Positions 1-8,745 of a stretch of DNA of 22,318 nucleotides are shown in pieces. The position numbers and the translations under genes are program-made. The notes beneath the pieces are model-generated. The model worked only from the letters and a program-made list of their open reading frames with translations. It had not been told where the DNA came from and searched no databases. The DNA is from an uncultured Gemmataceae bacterium. GTDB lineage: Bacteria; Planctomycetota; Planctomycetia; Gemmatales; Gemmataceae. The DNA is taken from NCBI GenBank assembly GCA_937922175.1, contig CAKZUU010000259.1, forward strand, positions 1-22,318, written 5' to 3'. Position 1 is the first letter of the stretch. The number at the start of each line of letters is the position of its first letter.

Positions 1-1232
1 AAAACCGCGATGTCGATGCCGCCCTCCGAGGTGTGGTGGCACGCTTGGATCCGCACTCGCTGTACATCAGCGGCGAGGAGATTCAGCAACTGCAAAGCCG
101 ACTGTTGGGGCAGTTTACGGGCATTGGCATTAACGTTCGCCGCGACATCGTTCGCGATGGGTTGTTGGTGATCTCGCCCATTCGCGGCAGTCCCGCTCAT
201 CGGGCCGGAGTGAAAACGGGGGACCTCATCATCGAGATCATTCGCGATGTCGACGCTCGGGGGCAGCCGCTGAATCCCCCCGAGGTGACCTCAACCAAAG
301 GGCTGCGCACGGACGAGGCAGTCCGAATCATTCAGGGGTTGCCCAAAACCAAAGTGAAAATTCGCATCCTGCGCGAGGGTCACGATGCGCCTCTCGAATT
401 CGAGATGAACCGCGAACGGATCGACGTCGAGACGGTGTTGGGAGTCCGGCGTCTGCCCGATGATTCATGGGACTTTTGGTGGGATCCGAAGCAGAAGCTG
501 GCGTACATTCGGCTCGTCGAGTTCGCTCCGAGGTCGTTCAGCGACATGAAGTCGGCTCTGACGAGCTTGAAGGCCGAGGGGATGCGCGGGTTGATTCTGG
601 ATCTGCGTTTCAACCCCGGGGGGGCATTAACCAGTGCGGTCCAAATCGCCGACTTGTTCCTTCCGGATGGATTGATCGTCACTGTCAAACCCCGCAAGGG
701 AGTGGACGAGGAGATGACGTACACGGCCAAGCGGAAGACGGACGAGGCCGCGGCCGCGGCCGCGGCTGTGGACGTACCGCTCGTCGTCCTCATCAATGGC
801 CAAAGCGCCAGCGCCAGCGAGATCGTGGCGGCTGCCTTGCAAGATCACGAACGGGCCTTGATCGTCGGTGAGCGGAGTTTCGGCAAGGGCAGCGTGCAAT
901 CCATCATCGACTTCCCTACCGCTGGGGCGAAATTGAAACTCACGACCGCAACGTTTTGGCGGCCCAACGGCAAGAACCTGCATAAGGCCTCGACATCGGG
1001 GCAGGAGAGTGACGATTGGGGCGTCACGCCGGATCCGGGATATCTGATTCCTCTGAGCCGCGAGGAACGAGTCGCCTTGGCCGAAAAACTGCGTGAGTTG
1101 GAAATCATACCCAACCCGGCGCAGAGGCGAGCCCCCAAGCCGATGGATCCGGATCGCCAACTCGAAGCCGCGATTCGCTACCTGCGGGAGCAGATCGGGG
1201 AAGCCACGTCGCCGCCGACACCGAATCCGTAG
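1..1232 (+). CDS. S41 carboxy-terminal processing protease, 5' end cut by window
   Basis: This is a C-terminal processing peptidase of family S41 (CtpA/Prc type), a serine protease with a Ser/Lys dyad that normally acts in the periplasm. The reading frame is open to the left edge from base 3, so the true start and any signal peptide lie outside the window. The visible part starts just before the family motif DPHS-Y (about bases 51-68). A PDZ domain follows (about bases 115-400, with GIGINV and the SPAHRAGVKTGD segment), then the protease core. The catalytic Ser fits the middle Ser of SASASEI (bases 810-812) and the general-base Lys lies in FGKGSVQ (bases 885-887). Their 25-residue spacing matches Prc. 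A run of seven Ala before the active-site strand is encoded by a GCGGCC repeat (about 748-768). The tail after the core is short. The gene converges on the reductase gene with an 18-base gap and no clear terminator. Confidence 0.93.
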   Translation, partial: NRDVDAALRGVVARLDPHSLYISGEEIQQLQSRLLGQFTGIGINVRRDIVRDGLLVISPIRGSPAHRAGVKTGDLIIEIIRDVDARGQPLNPPEVTSTKGLRTDEAVRIIQGLPKTKVKIRILREGHDAPLEFEMNRERIDVETVLGVRRLPDDSWDFWWDPKQKLAYIRLVEFAPRSFSDMKSALTSLKAEGMRGLILDLRFNPGGALTSAVQIADLFLPDGLIVTVKPRKGVDEEMTYTAKRKTDEAAAAAAAVDVPLVVLINGQSASASEIVAAALQDHERALIVGERSFGKGSVQSIIDFPTAGAKLKLTTATFWRPNGKNLHKASTSGQESDDWGVTPDPGYLIPLSREERVALAEKLRELEIIPNPAQRRAPKPMDPDRQLEAAIRYLREQIGEATSPPTPNP

Positions 1233-1250
1233 CGGGCGGGCTGTCCGGTT

Positions 1251-2246
1251 TCAACGGGGGGAGATGCGGAGCAGGATTTTGCCGCCTCGGGCCGACTGTT
1301 GCACATGTCGCATCGCTTGCGTCACATCTGCTTGCGGGTAGCTGGCAGCAATGTCGCTACGCAGGACGCCGGCGCACATCAGTTTCTTGACTTGTCGAAA
1401 CAGTCGCAACGTCCGGAGGATACCCTGGCGGGGGAGCCACGCTGCCAGCCAGAAGCCTTCGATGATGTTGCCCTGAGAGATCATCTGCCGGGGATCGACT
1501 TGGATCGGCTCGCCGGAGAGCAGGCCGTAGACCAGGCATCGTCCCCGAGGGCCCAGGCATTGAACGATGGCGCTGCCGGTGGACCCGCCCACACATTCGA
1601 TGGCGAAGCGGACTCCCTGCCCGTTGGTCGCCGCCCGAACTTGATCGACGATGGGGCCATCCGCTTCGCTGATGCAGACGTCGCCTCCCAAGTGCCGCAA
1701 CTGCTCAGCCTGTTCACGACGACGGACGACGTTGATGGTGCGGAAGCCGAATGTTTGGCCCAAGCGGATCACCATTTGGCCCAGGGCGCTGCCGGCGGCT
1801 GATTGCAGCAAAAATTCGCCCGGTGGCACGGCCAGAGCCGAACGCACCATTGCCACGGCCGTGATCGGATTGACAAAAAACATGGCCGCCTGCTCATCGG
1901 AAATCTCCTCAGGCATCGGGACGACGTGTTTGGCGCTGACGATGCAGAATTCCGACCAAGTCCCCCCATGAGCGCTGATGACCGCGACCCGCTTGCCAAG
2001 GCGAAGTCGGCCCAGCAATCCACCGCCGGTCTTCTCGACGACGCCCACACCCTCATAGCCGGGTAACGCCGGCAGTTGCGGCACCTTGCTGTAGCGTCCC
2101 TCGATCGTCAGCAAATCCGACGGGTTGATCGGGGCGGCCAACATCCGCACCCGAACCTGACCAAAGCTCGGTTCCGGCTCAGGCATGTCCCACACCTGCA
2201 ACACGTCGGCGGGATCTCCATGACGATCAAAGACGATGGCTTTCAC
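1251..2246 (-). CDS. Zinc-independent medium-chain reductase (enoyl thioester reductase / quinone reductase-like)
   Basis: A 331-residue NAD(P)H-dependent oxidoreductase of the medium-chain dehydrogenase/reductase superfamily. The GroES-like domain has INPSDLLTIEGRY at residues 40-52 and PGYEGVG at 62-68. The nucleotide-binding region starts at SAAGSALGQ (149-157), just after the conserved NPITA (126-130). The Cys/His ligands of zinc alcohol dehydrogenases are not seen, so it is the zinc-free branch. INPSD, GTWSEF (95-100) and NP-TA resemble 2-enoyl thioester reductases (MECR/Etr1) more than quinone reductase Qor. The exact substrate is not decided by sequence alone: enoyl-CoA, enoyl-ACP or quinone are all possible. 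The start is a GTG at 2246, supported by a GGGGAG ribosome site about six bases upstream. It lies 66 bases downstream of rsmB on the same strand and may be read through from that cluster. Confidence 0.88.
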   Translation of the reverse strand: MKAIVFDRHGDPADVLQVWDMPEPEPSFGQVRVRMLAAPINPSDLLTIEGRYSKVPQLPALPGYEGVGVVEKTGGGLLGRLRLGKRVAVISAHGGTWSEFCIVSAKHVVPMPEEISDEQAAMFFVNPITAVAMVRSALAVPPGEFLLQSAAGSALGQMVIRLGQTFGFRTINVVRRREQAEQLRHLGGDVCISEADGPIVDQVRAATNGQGVRFAIECVGGSTGSAIVQCLGPRGRCLVYGLLSGEPIQVDPRQMISQGNIIEGFWLAAWLPRQGILRTLRLFRQVKKLMCAGVLRSDIAASYPQADVTQAMRHVQQSARGGKILLRISPR

Positions 2247-2312
2247 AACTTCTCCCCAAATCAGGCAGCGACGATGCTTCTGCGTCGAGTTCTATCGCTT
2301 CTTCTGAGGCGT

Positions 2313-3671
2313 TCAATGACGTCGCAGCCGAACCCAGTAACCCCCATCAGCCGGTCGGCCTGGGACCGCGGCAACCTCGTCTTCCCTCGTCAGCCAACGC
2401 ACTTGTCTCAGCACCGCTTCAATGAGAGTTTCGTTCTCCTCCGGCTCGATACTGCACGTTGAATACACGACAACTCCCCCGGGGCGAACCCTCTCGGCCG
2501 CCTCGAGCAGCAATTTCGTCTGCAAGGGAATCATTCGTGCCGCCGAGTCGGGACGCAAACGCCAACGAACCTCGGGACGTCGGCCCAAGACCCCCGTATT
2601 GGTGCAAGGCACATCGACCAGAGCGGCGTCGAAGGGGCCTGGGGGCAGTCCCTGCGAGACGTCGTGGGTGGTAATCGCCGTTAATCCCAGCCGACGGGCT
2701 AGCTCATCCACGAGGCGTAACCGATCGGCCCTCGTGTCGCAGGCGACGATTTGCCCCACATCATTCATCAGTTCGGCGAGATGCGTCGTTTTCCCGCCTG
2801 GAGCGGCACACAAGTCCAACACGCGCCAACCGGGTTGGGGTGCGACGGCGGCGGCGGCCCGCATCGCTGACTCATCCTGCACGGTAAACCAACCCTCGGC
2901 GTAGCCCGGCAGGTCTCGGATCGGTCGTGAATCGTCCAAGCGGACCGCCTCCGGATACTCGCCCGGCTGAGCAGCAAGGCCGGCTTGTTGATAGCACGCC
3001 AGCAGATCATTCCGAGAGATGCGGCAACGGTTGGCGCGAAGCCACAACCGGGCCGGTTGCACGAACCAGAATCCCAACCGCAAACATTCCTCCCAGCCGT
3101 ACCGCTTCAACCATCGTTCACTCAGCCAGCCCGGCCACGACATGGCCGCGGCCAGATAATCGCAGGGTTGACTTCTCGGATCGGGAAAGACCGGCTCGGC
3201 CAACTGCCGATAAACACCCTCCTCCAGTGGCACCGCGTCGACGGCAGGTCCCTCGACCGTCTGCGGGGTAAGGATTTGAGTCAGTCGTCGGAGGACGGCA
3301 TTCAGGAAGCGCTTGGCTCGGGGCCGACCCCATTGCGCCGCCAACTCGACGGTCTCATGAACAGCGGCATGAAGGGGAATGCGCGAAAGAAAGACCATTT
3401 GATAAGCCCCCAAGCGGAGGCCGTCGCGCAACCAAGGTTCGATGTCGCGTAACGGACGTTGGACACACGGACGAAGTAAGGTATCGAGGGTGGCCCGACG
3501 GCGCCAGACGCCGTACACCAGGTGCGTGGTCAAACGAGCTTCGGCTGGGGGCAGATCACCTAAGCGGAGCTCTTCATCGGTGAGACGCTGGACGAATTTC
3601 GGCTGCCGGCCCGTCTCTTGTAAAATGGTCAGTGCGAGAGATCGAGCCGACGGGGCGGGTTGACGTTTCAT
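2313..3671 (-). CDS. rsmB: 16S rRNA (cytosine-967-C5)-methyltransferase RsmB
   Basis: RsmB (Sun/RrmB) uses S-adenosylmethionine to methylate C967 of 16S rRNA. The 452-residue product has the expected order: a helical NusB-like RNA-binding domain (about 5-135), then the NOL1/NOP2/Sun methyltransferase domain. The SAM loop is LDLCAAPGGKT (285-295). The second conserved Cys is in DVPCTNTGVLGRRPEVRW (Cys356) and the nucleophile is in YSTCSIEPEENE (Cys406). Length is close to E. coli RsmB. I chose the ATG at 3671 rather than an upstream in-frame start because the protein similarity begins here and because this ATG overlaps the fmt stop codon as ATGA, a usual sign of translational coupling. It is the last gene of the def-fmt-rsmB cluster, a very common bacterial arrangement. 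Confidence 0.95.
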   Translation of the reverse strand: MKRQPAPSARSLALTILQETGRQPKFVQRLTDEELRLGDLPPAEARLTTHLVYGVWRRRATLDTLLRPCVQRPLRDIEPWLRDGLRLGAYQMVFLSRIPLHAAVHETVELAAQWGRPRAKRFLNAVLRRLTQILTPQTVEGPAVDAVPLEEGVYRQLAEPVFPDPRSQPCDYLAAAMSWPGWLSERWLKRYGWEECLRLGFWFVQPARLWLRANRCRISRNDLLACYQQAGLAAQPGEYPEAVRLDDSRPIRDLPGYAEGWFTVQDESAMRAAAAVAPQPGWRVLDLCAAPGGKTTHLAELMNDVGQIVACDTRADRLRLVDELARRLGLTAITTHDVSQGLPPGPFDAALVDVPCTNTGVLGRRPEVRWRLRPDSAARMIPLQTKLLLEAAERVRPGGVVVYSTCSIEPEENETLIEAVLRQVRWLTREDEVAAVPGRPADGGYWVRLRRH

Positions 3672-4651
3672 GGCCGCTCTGCCCCGAAGAAGTCGCCCGT
3701 ACCGAGAGGATGGCCGCGCAAGAACTCGGCGGCGGTCATCAGCCTCTTGCCCGCCGGTTGCAAGCCCAAAATGCGTAACAGGGTGCCCTCGCCGCAAATC
3801 ACCAACATCGCGGGGTCGCCATCGACACCAGGCTCGGTGAACACCCTCCCCGGAGGACCAACACGCCCAACGGAGTCGATGGAAGTGGCGTCAAGTATCA
3901 GCACCCGTTGCGGTGGTTGGCCAGTGCGGTGCAGGAAGGAGTAAGGAGTGGGCCACGGCTGCATGGCTCGGATCTGGTTCCAGACGCGCCGCGCGGGTTG
4001 AGACCAGTCGATCAAGCCCATCTCTTTGCGTAACTTGGGCGCTTTGGTGACCTGGGAGGGATCTTGGGCTCGGCCAGCAATGGGACCGCGCTTCAATTGC
4101 TGGATGACATCGACGGCCAATTGGGCACCCACGGGAGCCAACCGGGCCTCCAATTCCCCGGCCGTCTCATCGGGTAAGATGTCCACGACTTTCTGGGCGA
4201 GGATGTCGCCCGCATCCAGGCCAGCGGTCATGCGGATGATTGTCACTCCGGTCTGCGTTTCGCCATTCCAGATGGCCCAAGCCACGGGAGCCGCCCCGCG
4301 GTATTTCGGCAACAGCGAGGCGTGGACATTGATCCCGCCGTGCGTCGCGGTGGCCAAGACGTGCGGCTTGAGGATCTGACCATACGCCACCACCACGAGA
4401 AGATCCGGGCGGAACTCGGTCAGCAGAGCGATCCCTTCAGGGGTGTTGATGCGTTCGGGTTGCGCCAGCGGGATGCCGAAGTCCGCCGCGATGGATTTGA
4501 TGCCTCGGCCTGACTGCCGGGTACTGGCACGCTGTTGACCGACCGGACGATCCGGTTGCGTCACCACGCCGACGACTTGTTCCCCCTGTTGGCACAGAGC
4601 TTCGAGAGTCGGCTCGGCAAACTTGCCGGTGCCCATCATGACGAGACGCAT
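3668..4651 (-). CDS. fmt: Methionyl-tRNA formyltransferase
   Basis: Fmt transfers a formyl group from 10-formyltetrahydrofolate to Met-tRNA(fMet), giving the initiator tRNA. The 327-residue protein has the formyltransferase N-terminal fold: MGTGKFAEP near the start (6-14), catalytic Asn108 and His110 in GGINVHASLLPKYRG, and Asp146 in TAGLDAGDI. The region after about 205 (KAPKLRKEMGLIDWSQPA and the PYSFL segment) matches the C-terminal tRNA-binding domain. Length is near the E. coli enzyme. The ATG at 4651 is preferred over the TTG one codon upstream. The gene lies 26 bases downstream of def and its stop overlaps the rsmB start, so the three are probably one transcript. Confidence 0.96.
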   Translation of the reverse strand: MRLVMMGTGKFAEPTLEALCQQGEQVVGVVTQPDRPVGQQRASTRQSGRGIKSIAADFGIPLAQPERINTPEGIALLTEFRPDLLVVVAYGQILKPHVLATATHGGINVHASLLPKYRGAAPVAWAIWNGETQTGVTIIRMTAGLDAGDILAQKVVDILPDETAGELEARLAPVGAQLAVDVIQQLKRGPIAGRAQDPSQVTKAPKLRKEMGLIDWSQPARRVWNQIRAMQPWPTPYSFLHRTGQPPQRVLILDATSIDSVGRVGPPGRVFTEPGVDGDPAMLVICGEGTLLRILGLQPAGKRLMTAAEFLRGHPLGTGDFFGAERP

Positions 4652-4677
4652 CAAAGGCTCAATGGCAGAGGATCAGC

Positions 4678-5277
4678 TCACAAAATCGGACCAACAATCG
4701 GCGCCTTTTCCAACTCTTGCAACGCCCGCTCGATCTCTTCATCGGAGGGGATTTCGCCCCGCTGTTGCCCTCGGCGGAAACGCGATTCAAACTCCTCCAA
4801 AAACGGACGCGCCGCTCGTTTGCCGAGCAGCCCCATCTTGTCGATGTACAAGATGCCGTGGAGATGGTCGATTTCGTGCTGCCACAACCGGGCCCCCAAA
4901 TCGCTCACGGTCACCTCGAAGAGTTGCCCGTCCAAATCATAGGCTCGAACGACGACGGTTTTGGCCCGGCGGACGTTCTGATACAGTTCCGGAAAACTAA
5001 GGCAGCCCTCGCTGCCATCCTGGGTTCCGCCTCTCTTCTCCACGAGCACAGGGTTGATGGCGACGCATTCGTCTTCTTTGTGGTTGGGATCGCCCGAGTA
5101 ATTCATGACCAGAAGCTGGTAGGGCAAGGCGACCTGAGGGGCGGCCAGGCCGAGCCCCTTGGCGGCGTACATCAATTCCAGCATCTGCCCCGCGTATCGA
5201 CGCACCTCCGCATCGATGGCCGTGAGCGGTTTGGCAACGTGCCTCAACGCCGGGTGTGGATAATGAACAATCTTCAT
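4678..5277 (-). CDS. def: Peptide deformylase
   Basis: Peptide deformylase is a metal-dependent hydrolase that removes the formyl group from nascent proteins. All three family motifs are present in the 199-residue product: GLGLAAPQ (41-48), EGCLS (90-94) and QHEIDH (133-138). The metal ligands are Cys92, His134 and His138, and Glu135 is the catalytic acid/base. The frame stays open upstream to 5481, but the family starts with the MKIVHYPHPALR sequence, so the ATG at 5277 is chosen; the upstream stretch shows no similarity and overlaps the next gene. It is the first gene of def-fmt-rsmB. An AT-rich block with TACAAT lies about 50 bases upstream and may be its promoter. Confidence 0.96.
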   Translation of the reverse strand: MKIVHYPHPALRHVAKPLTAIDAEVRRYAGQMLELMYAAKGLGLAAPQVALPYQLLVMNYSGDPNHKEDECVAINPVLVEKRGGTQDGSEGCLSFPELYQNVRRAKTVVVRAYDLDGQLFEVTVSDLGARLWQHEIDHLHGILYIDKMGLLGKRAARPFLEEFESRFRRGQQRGEIPSDEEIERALQELEKAPIVGPIL

Positions 5278-5326
5278 GCCCCAAGCCGTTGTTCGTCGCG
5301 AAGAGCCTCTCTCCCGGGATTTATTT

Positions 5327-5332
5327 ATTGTA
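5327..5332 (-). promoter_or_regulatory. Possible -10 box upstream of def
   Basis: Read on the - strand, TACAAT is followed by AAATAAAT, making a short AT-rich island in GC-rich sequence about 50 bases before the def start. It matches the -10 consensus at five of six positions. I find no convincing -35 element 16-18 bases upstream, so this is only a candidate for the def-fmt-rsmB promoter. Confidence 0.35.
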
Positions 5333-5434
5333 CGATCCGACGCCTGCTCGGATGATGGCCGGACCTGGGAACGCTTCAAGGCGTACGGCCCGAGGTGTCG
5401 CGACGAGTCAGAGTCAGTGCTCGATCTGATCGGC

Positions 5435-6001
5435 TCAGCGAGGTGAGAGAAAATACCGGCCGACCAACAATCCGCCGCCAAAGGCGAAGATCATCCCTCC
5501 CAGTGCCAACGCCGCCAGCACGATGACCGAGGAAACACTCAACAGGACCCCACGCGGCGAAGTTCGCGGTATCTGGGACCTGCCGGGCCTTTGCTCGGGC
5601 ATGGTGACCAGCGGAGTCGCCGCCGGCTGCGATAGATCAAATGGAAATTCACCTCGGGTCGGAACAGCAGTTTCTGCGAGCGGGATCTCTGGGGCCAGGT
5701 TGCCCTCCGATTTTTTTGATCGACCGACCGGTTCCAACGCAGGGCGGAGCAGTTCCTCGAAGTCGCTTCGCTCGAAGACAAACCCACCGGGGGGCGGCTC
5801 CGGCGGACGCGAGGTCGATCGGGGCTGCTCTTTTTGCGGTGTTGGGGGATGATGCGCGATCGCCGCCAATGCGTCCTGTCCTTCGGGCGAAGGCACGACC
5901 AGTTGCTGATGACACTTCGGACAATTGACGACGCTACCCGCCTTTCGACGAGCGATGCCCAAAAGTTGGTTGCAATGGCCGCAGCGAAAACGGATGGGCA
6001 T
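5435..6001 (-). CDS. Zinc-ribbon protein with proline-rich linker and C-terminal membrane segment
   Basis: A 188-residue protein of unknown function. The N-terminus forms a zinc ribbon with two CxxC knuckles (Cys7/Cys10 and Cys27/Cys30) in a context resembling the short ribbons common in planctomycete proteins. A Pro-, Ser- and charge-rich region follows (about 38-145) that is probably disordered. One hydrophobic segment (about 153-180, ending in the GGGLLVGRYF stretch) would anchor the protein in the membrane with only a few residues after it. There is no signal peptide, so the ribbon is probably cytoplasmic with the tail inserted. The ATG has a GGAG site seven bases upstream. It lies 157 bases upstream of def on the same strand; functional linkage to def is unproven. 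I cannot assign a role beyond a membrane-tethered metal-binding or adaptor domain. Confidence 0.75.
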   Translation of the reverse strand: MPIRFRCGHCNQLLGIARRKAGSVVNCPKCHQQLVVPSPEGQDALAAIAHHPPTPQKEQPRSTSRPPEPPPGGFVFERSDFEELLRPALEPVGRSKKSEGNLAPEIPLAETAVPTRGEFPFDLSQPAATPLVTMPEQRPGRSQIPRTSPRGVLLSVSSVIVLAALALGGMIFAFGGGLLVGRYFLSPR

Positions 6002-6305
6002 GGATCACTCCGAGCGGCGAAGGGAAGTCGGACCGATCGATCAGTCGATGAGGCCTCCCACCGCTCAGTTTGGACGATCCGCCAACGAGCGTCAAGCCAG
6101 CGCCGTTTGTTGCTGAAAAAGGGTCCGCCCAGAGCCGCAATTTCGGCGATGATTCCAATTTTTGTCAGCTGGGTTGATGGGAGACAGAAGTTGGCTGCTT
6201 GACTCGTCGTTCCGTTGGGTCAGAATGATGGTCGGGATGGGCCCGAATTGGTCCCTTGCCGCCGGTTGTCATCGCCTAGCGGAACGTCTCCGCGAGAAGA
6301 GGTGC
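6002..6305. other. Divergent intergenic region
   Basis: This 304-base stretch separates the zinc-ribbon gene (-) from the hydrolase-like gene (+). The hydrolase frame is open from 6162, but the translated stretch before 6306 has no recognisable sequence and would displace the signal peptide from the N-terminus, so I treat it as untranslated. A promoter-like pair is noted separately. No RNA gene or repeat is seen. Confidence 0.6.
6199..6226 (+). promoter_or_regulatory. Possible sigma-70-type promoter for the hydrolase-like gene
   Basis: TTGACT (6199-6204, five of six matches to the -35 consensus) is followed after 16 bases by CAGAAT (6221-6226, four of six matches to the -10 consensus). It would leave a leader of about 75 bases before the ATG at 6306. 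The match is moderate and could be chance. Confidence 0.3.
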
Positions 6306-8705
6306 ATGATCTCTCGAATTGATCTTTTGCTGCTCGGGGGACTTTTGTTGGCCTGGATCGGTTCCAGCCGGGCCGACGTTGTCTATCTCAAAGACGGCAC
6401 CGTTTTGCACGGTCGGGTCATGATGGAGCGCGACAAGCTCGTCGATCGCGCCACCGGCTTGGCTCTGCCAGTCCCCAAGGGAAACAACGTCTACACCGTG
6501 TGGGATGGCACGCGGCTGGTCTTTTTCAGCCCGATTCAACTGGATGTCGCGCGGCCCCCAACGCAGGACGATCGCTTTGCCGACCTGTTGCAGCTGCAGC
6601 GGTCGATCTCCGCCCGCCCCTTGTTGAAGCTGCCCGGCGGTCGGGTCCAAGGAACGCTCCAATTCGACGAAAAAGGCAAACGGCGGGTCAAACTTTTACT
6701 CGACGATACGGGCCGACGCTTCATCGACGTCGAGCAGGTTCTCTCTTTTCTCAGCCCCTACCAGATGCGGGTTTATTCGATCGATTACGCGTGGGCGCAG
6801 AATTATCTGACCACGGAAATCGATCGCAACCTGGTCAAGTCGTGGGCCGTGCAATTTCCGCAGATCAAGGATGAGAAAGACCCGATCGAGAAGCGGTTCA
6901 AGTTCTACCGTTTCCTGGTCGAATGTCGCTGGTACGACGATGCCGCCCGTGAGTTGGATGACATCGAGCAAAACCTTCCCGATGCCCACGAGCGGGTGCG
7001 AAGTTCGAGGGAGGCGCTCCGGCAGTTGGTGGCGGCAAGCCAGCTCGACGATGCCCAGCGCGCGTGGGAGGTGGGACAACTGGAAACATGTCGGCAACTT
7101 CTCCAGCAATTGCCGAAGGAGGGGCTTGAGGCTGATTTGAGCCTCCGGATCAATGCCCTTCGCGTCAAAGTCGAGTCGCTGAGTCGACGCTTGGAACTTG
7201 CCCGGAGATATTTGCGGACTCTGCCCGACGGAGTGGAAGGTCCATTCGCCGAGTTGCTGTGCGATGCGGCCTCGGCGATCCGGGACGAACTGCACGTCGA
7301 TGGGCTGGAACGCTTGGAGCCTTTTTTGAATCTGGCGGAGCAGGCGGAGCGAGCGGTCAAGGCCGGCCGCGACCCGGTCGATCGACCCGATCAATTACTG
7401 GCGCGAGCGGTGAGCGGCTGGCTTTTGGGCAAGGAAGCAGCCGACGGACGACCCGAGGTCGCGCAGCGATTGTGGCGAGCACGAGAGATGGCCGCGACCT
7501 ACATCCGCACGCCCCTGTCTCGGGACCGACAACTGTTGTTGGAGCGTTATGAAAAAGGCCCCACGGTCGAAATCGAAGAGCTGGCCCGGATCATCGCCCT
7601 GTTACCCCCAGCCGAGGTCGAACCTTTCTCGTTTGAAGGCCTGGGTCCGTCGCCTCAACCCCAGGAGCGACGGACTCAACTGCCGGGCGTCTCGCGCTCG
7701 CCGGTGACGTATTGGGTTCAACTTCCGCCTGAATATCGCCCCGGCCGACCCTATCCCTTACTGGTTCTCTTGCACGACGATGACGAGCGACCCCAACGCA
7801 TCCTGGAGCGTTTTCGAGCGGAAGCGATGCGCCGCGGTTATGTGGTCGTCGCTCCGGAGTGGGGGGCGGGTTTCGGGGGCGGATATCGCTACGAGGAGGA
7901 AGACCGGCAGAAAATCCTCGACGTCCTCCGCGACGCCAAGCTTCGCTTCCATATCGACGATGACCGGATCTTCCTGGCGGGGCAAGGAGGTGGGGGCGAG
8001 GCGGCGTGGGATGTCGGCTTGTCGCATCCCGATTTGTTTGCGGCCGTCGTCCCGATCGGTGCCAACCCGCGCAAAGACCTGCTCATTCGTTATTGGCCCA
8101 ACGCAATTCATCTTCCCTTTTATCTCGTCGCTGGCGAATACGGAGGCGACAGCGCTCCGCACCTCATGCGAGTCATGGAAAACTGGATCAACCGCGGATT
8201 TCCCTGCCTGAGCGTCATCTATGCCGGTCGTGGTCGCGATTCGTTCCTGGGCGAATTACCTTTCATCTTCGATTGGCTCGGCCGGCGTCGCCGAATCTTC
8301 CCCTTCCCCGAACTCGGGCGCTGGCCGACGGGAGAGTGGACCGCTCTCGTGACGGCGCGTCCCTCGAGTTCTCATTTCTACTGGCTCACGGCCGACGAGT
8401 TCCGCCCCGGCTACATCGAATCGGATCGGGGTATACCTCGATACCCTGCTCAACTGCAAGCGATTGTCCGACCGGGCAACCTGATCGACGTTCACGGTGT
8501 GGGGTTGAAACAAGTCTCGGTTTGGTTGACACCGAACATGGTCGATCTCAGCAAGCCGCTCACGATCCGACGCACTCACAACTTCGCCCTGAATCCCGTC
8601 AAAATCGACCAAATCAAGCCCGATCTGTCGCTGATGATGGAAACGTTTCTCGAACACGGCGATCATGCCCGATTGTTCATCGCTCGCATCTCTTTAGCGC
8701 CCTGA
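6306..8705 (+). CDS. Secreted alpha/beta-hydrolase-fold protein, apparently without catalytic Ser and His
   Basis: A 799-residue protein. It begins with a signal peptide (hydrophobic stretch 6-19, likely cut after SSRA near residue 23), so it is exported. Next comes a short beta segment, VVYLKDGTVLHGRV, of a type frequent in planctomycete secreted proteins. A long charged helical region follows (about 150-420), then an alpha/beta-hydrolase domain (about 455-665) related to esterase/PHB-depolymerase-like and dienelactone-hydrolase-like peptidases: YWVQLPPEY, the strand LLVLLHDDDE, and IFLAGQGGGGEAAWD. In active relatives the elbow is G-x-S-x-G; here the central residue is Gly561. The place of the usual His, in YAGRGRDSF, holds Arg644. 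The last 125 or so residues look like a separate C-terminal domain. The ATG at 6306 is chosen for the signal peptide and the AGAAGAGG ribosome site just upstream; a start at 6162 is open but unlikely. Confidence 0.78.
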   Translation: MISRIDLLLLGGLLLAWIGSSRADVVYLKDGTVLHGRVMMERDKLVDRATGLALPVPKGNNVYTVWDGTRLVFFSPIQLDVARPPTQDDRFADLLQLQRSISARPLLKLPGGRVQGTLQFDEKGKRRVKLLLDDTGRRFIDVEQVLSFLSPYQMRVYSIDYAWAQNYLTTEIDRNLVKSWAVQFPQIKDEKDPIEKRFKFYRFLVECRWYDDAARELDDIEQNLPDAHERVRSSREALRQLVAASQLDDAQRAWEVGQLETCRQLLQQLPKEGLEADLSLRINALRVKVESLSRRLELARRYLRTLPDGVEGPFAELLCDAASAIRDELHVDGLERLEPFLNLAEQAERAVKAGRDPVDRPDQLLARAVSGWLLGKEAADGRPEVAQRLWRAREMAATYIRTPLSRDRQLLLERYEKGPTVEIEELARIIALLPPAEVEPFSFEGLGPSPQPQERRTQLPGVSRSPVTYWVQLPPEYRPGRPYPLLVLLHDDDERPQRILERFRAEAMRRGYVVVAPEWGAGFGGGYRYEEEDRQKILDVLRDAKLRFHIDDDRIFLAGQGGGGEAAWDVGLSHPDLFAAVVPIGANPRKDLLIRYWPNAIHLPFYLVAGEYGGDSAPHLMRVMENWINRGFPCLSVIYAGRGRDSFLGELPFIFDWLGRRRRIFPFPELGRWPTGEWTALVTARPSSSHFYWLTADEFRPGYIESDRGIPRYPAQLQAIVRPGNLIDVHGVGLKQVSVWLTPNMVDLSKPLTIRRTHNFALNPVKIDQIKPDLSLMMETFLEHGDHARLFIARISLAP

Positions 8706-8745
8706 CCTCACCGCCTGTGACCCGGCGGGGAGCGTCGACCCGGTG

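Noticed and set aside
6696..7394. A 232-codon - strand frame antisense to the hydrolase-like gene
   Set aside because: It mirrors a well supported signal-peptide-bearing gene and has no domain of its own.
8711..8728. Possible terminator CCGCC/GGCGG between the hydrolase-like and glycosyltransferase genes
   Set aside because: Only five base pairs with no T-run; such pairs are expected by chance in GC-rich sequence.
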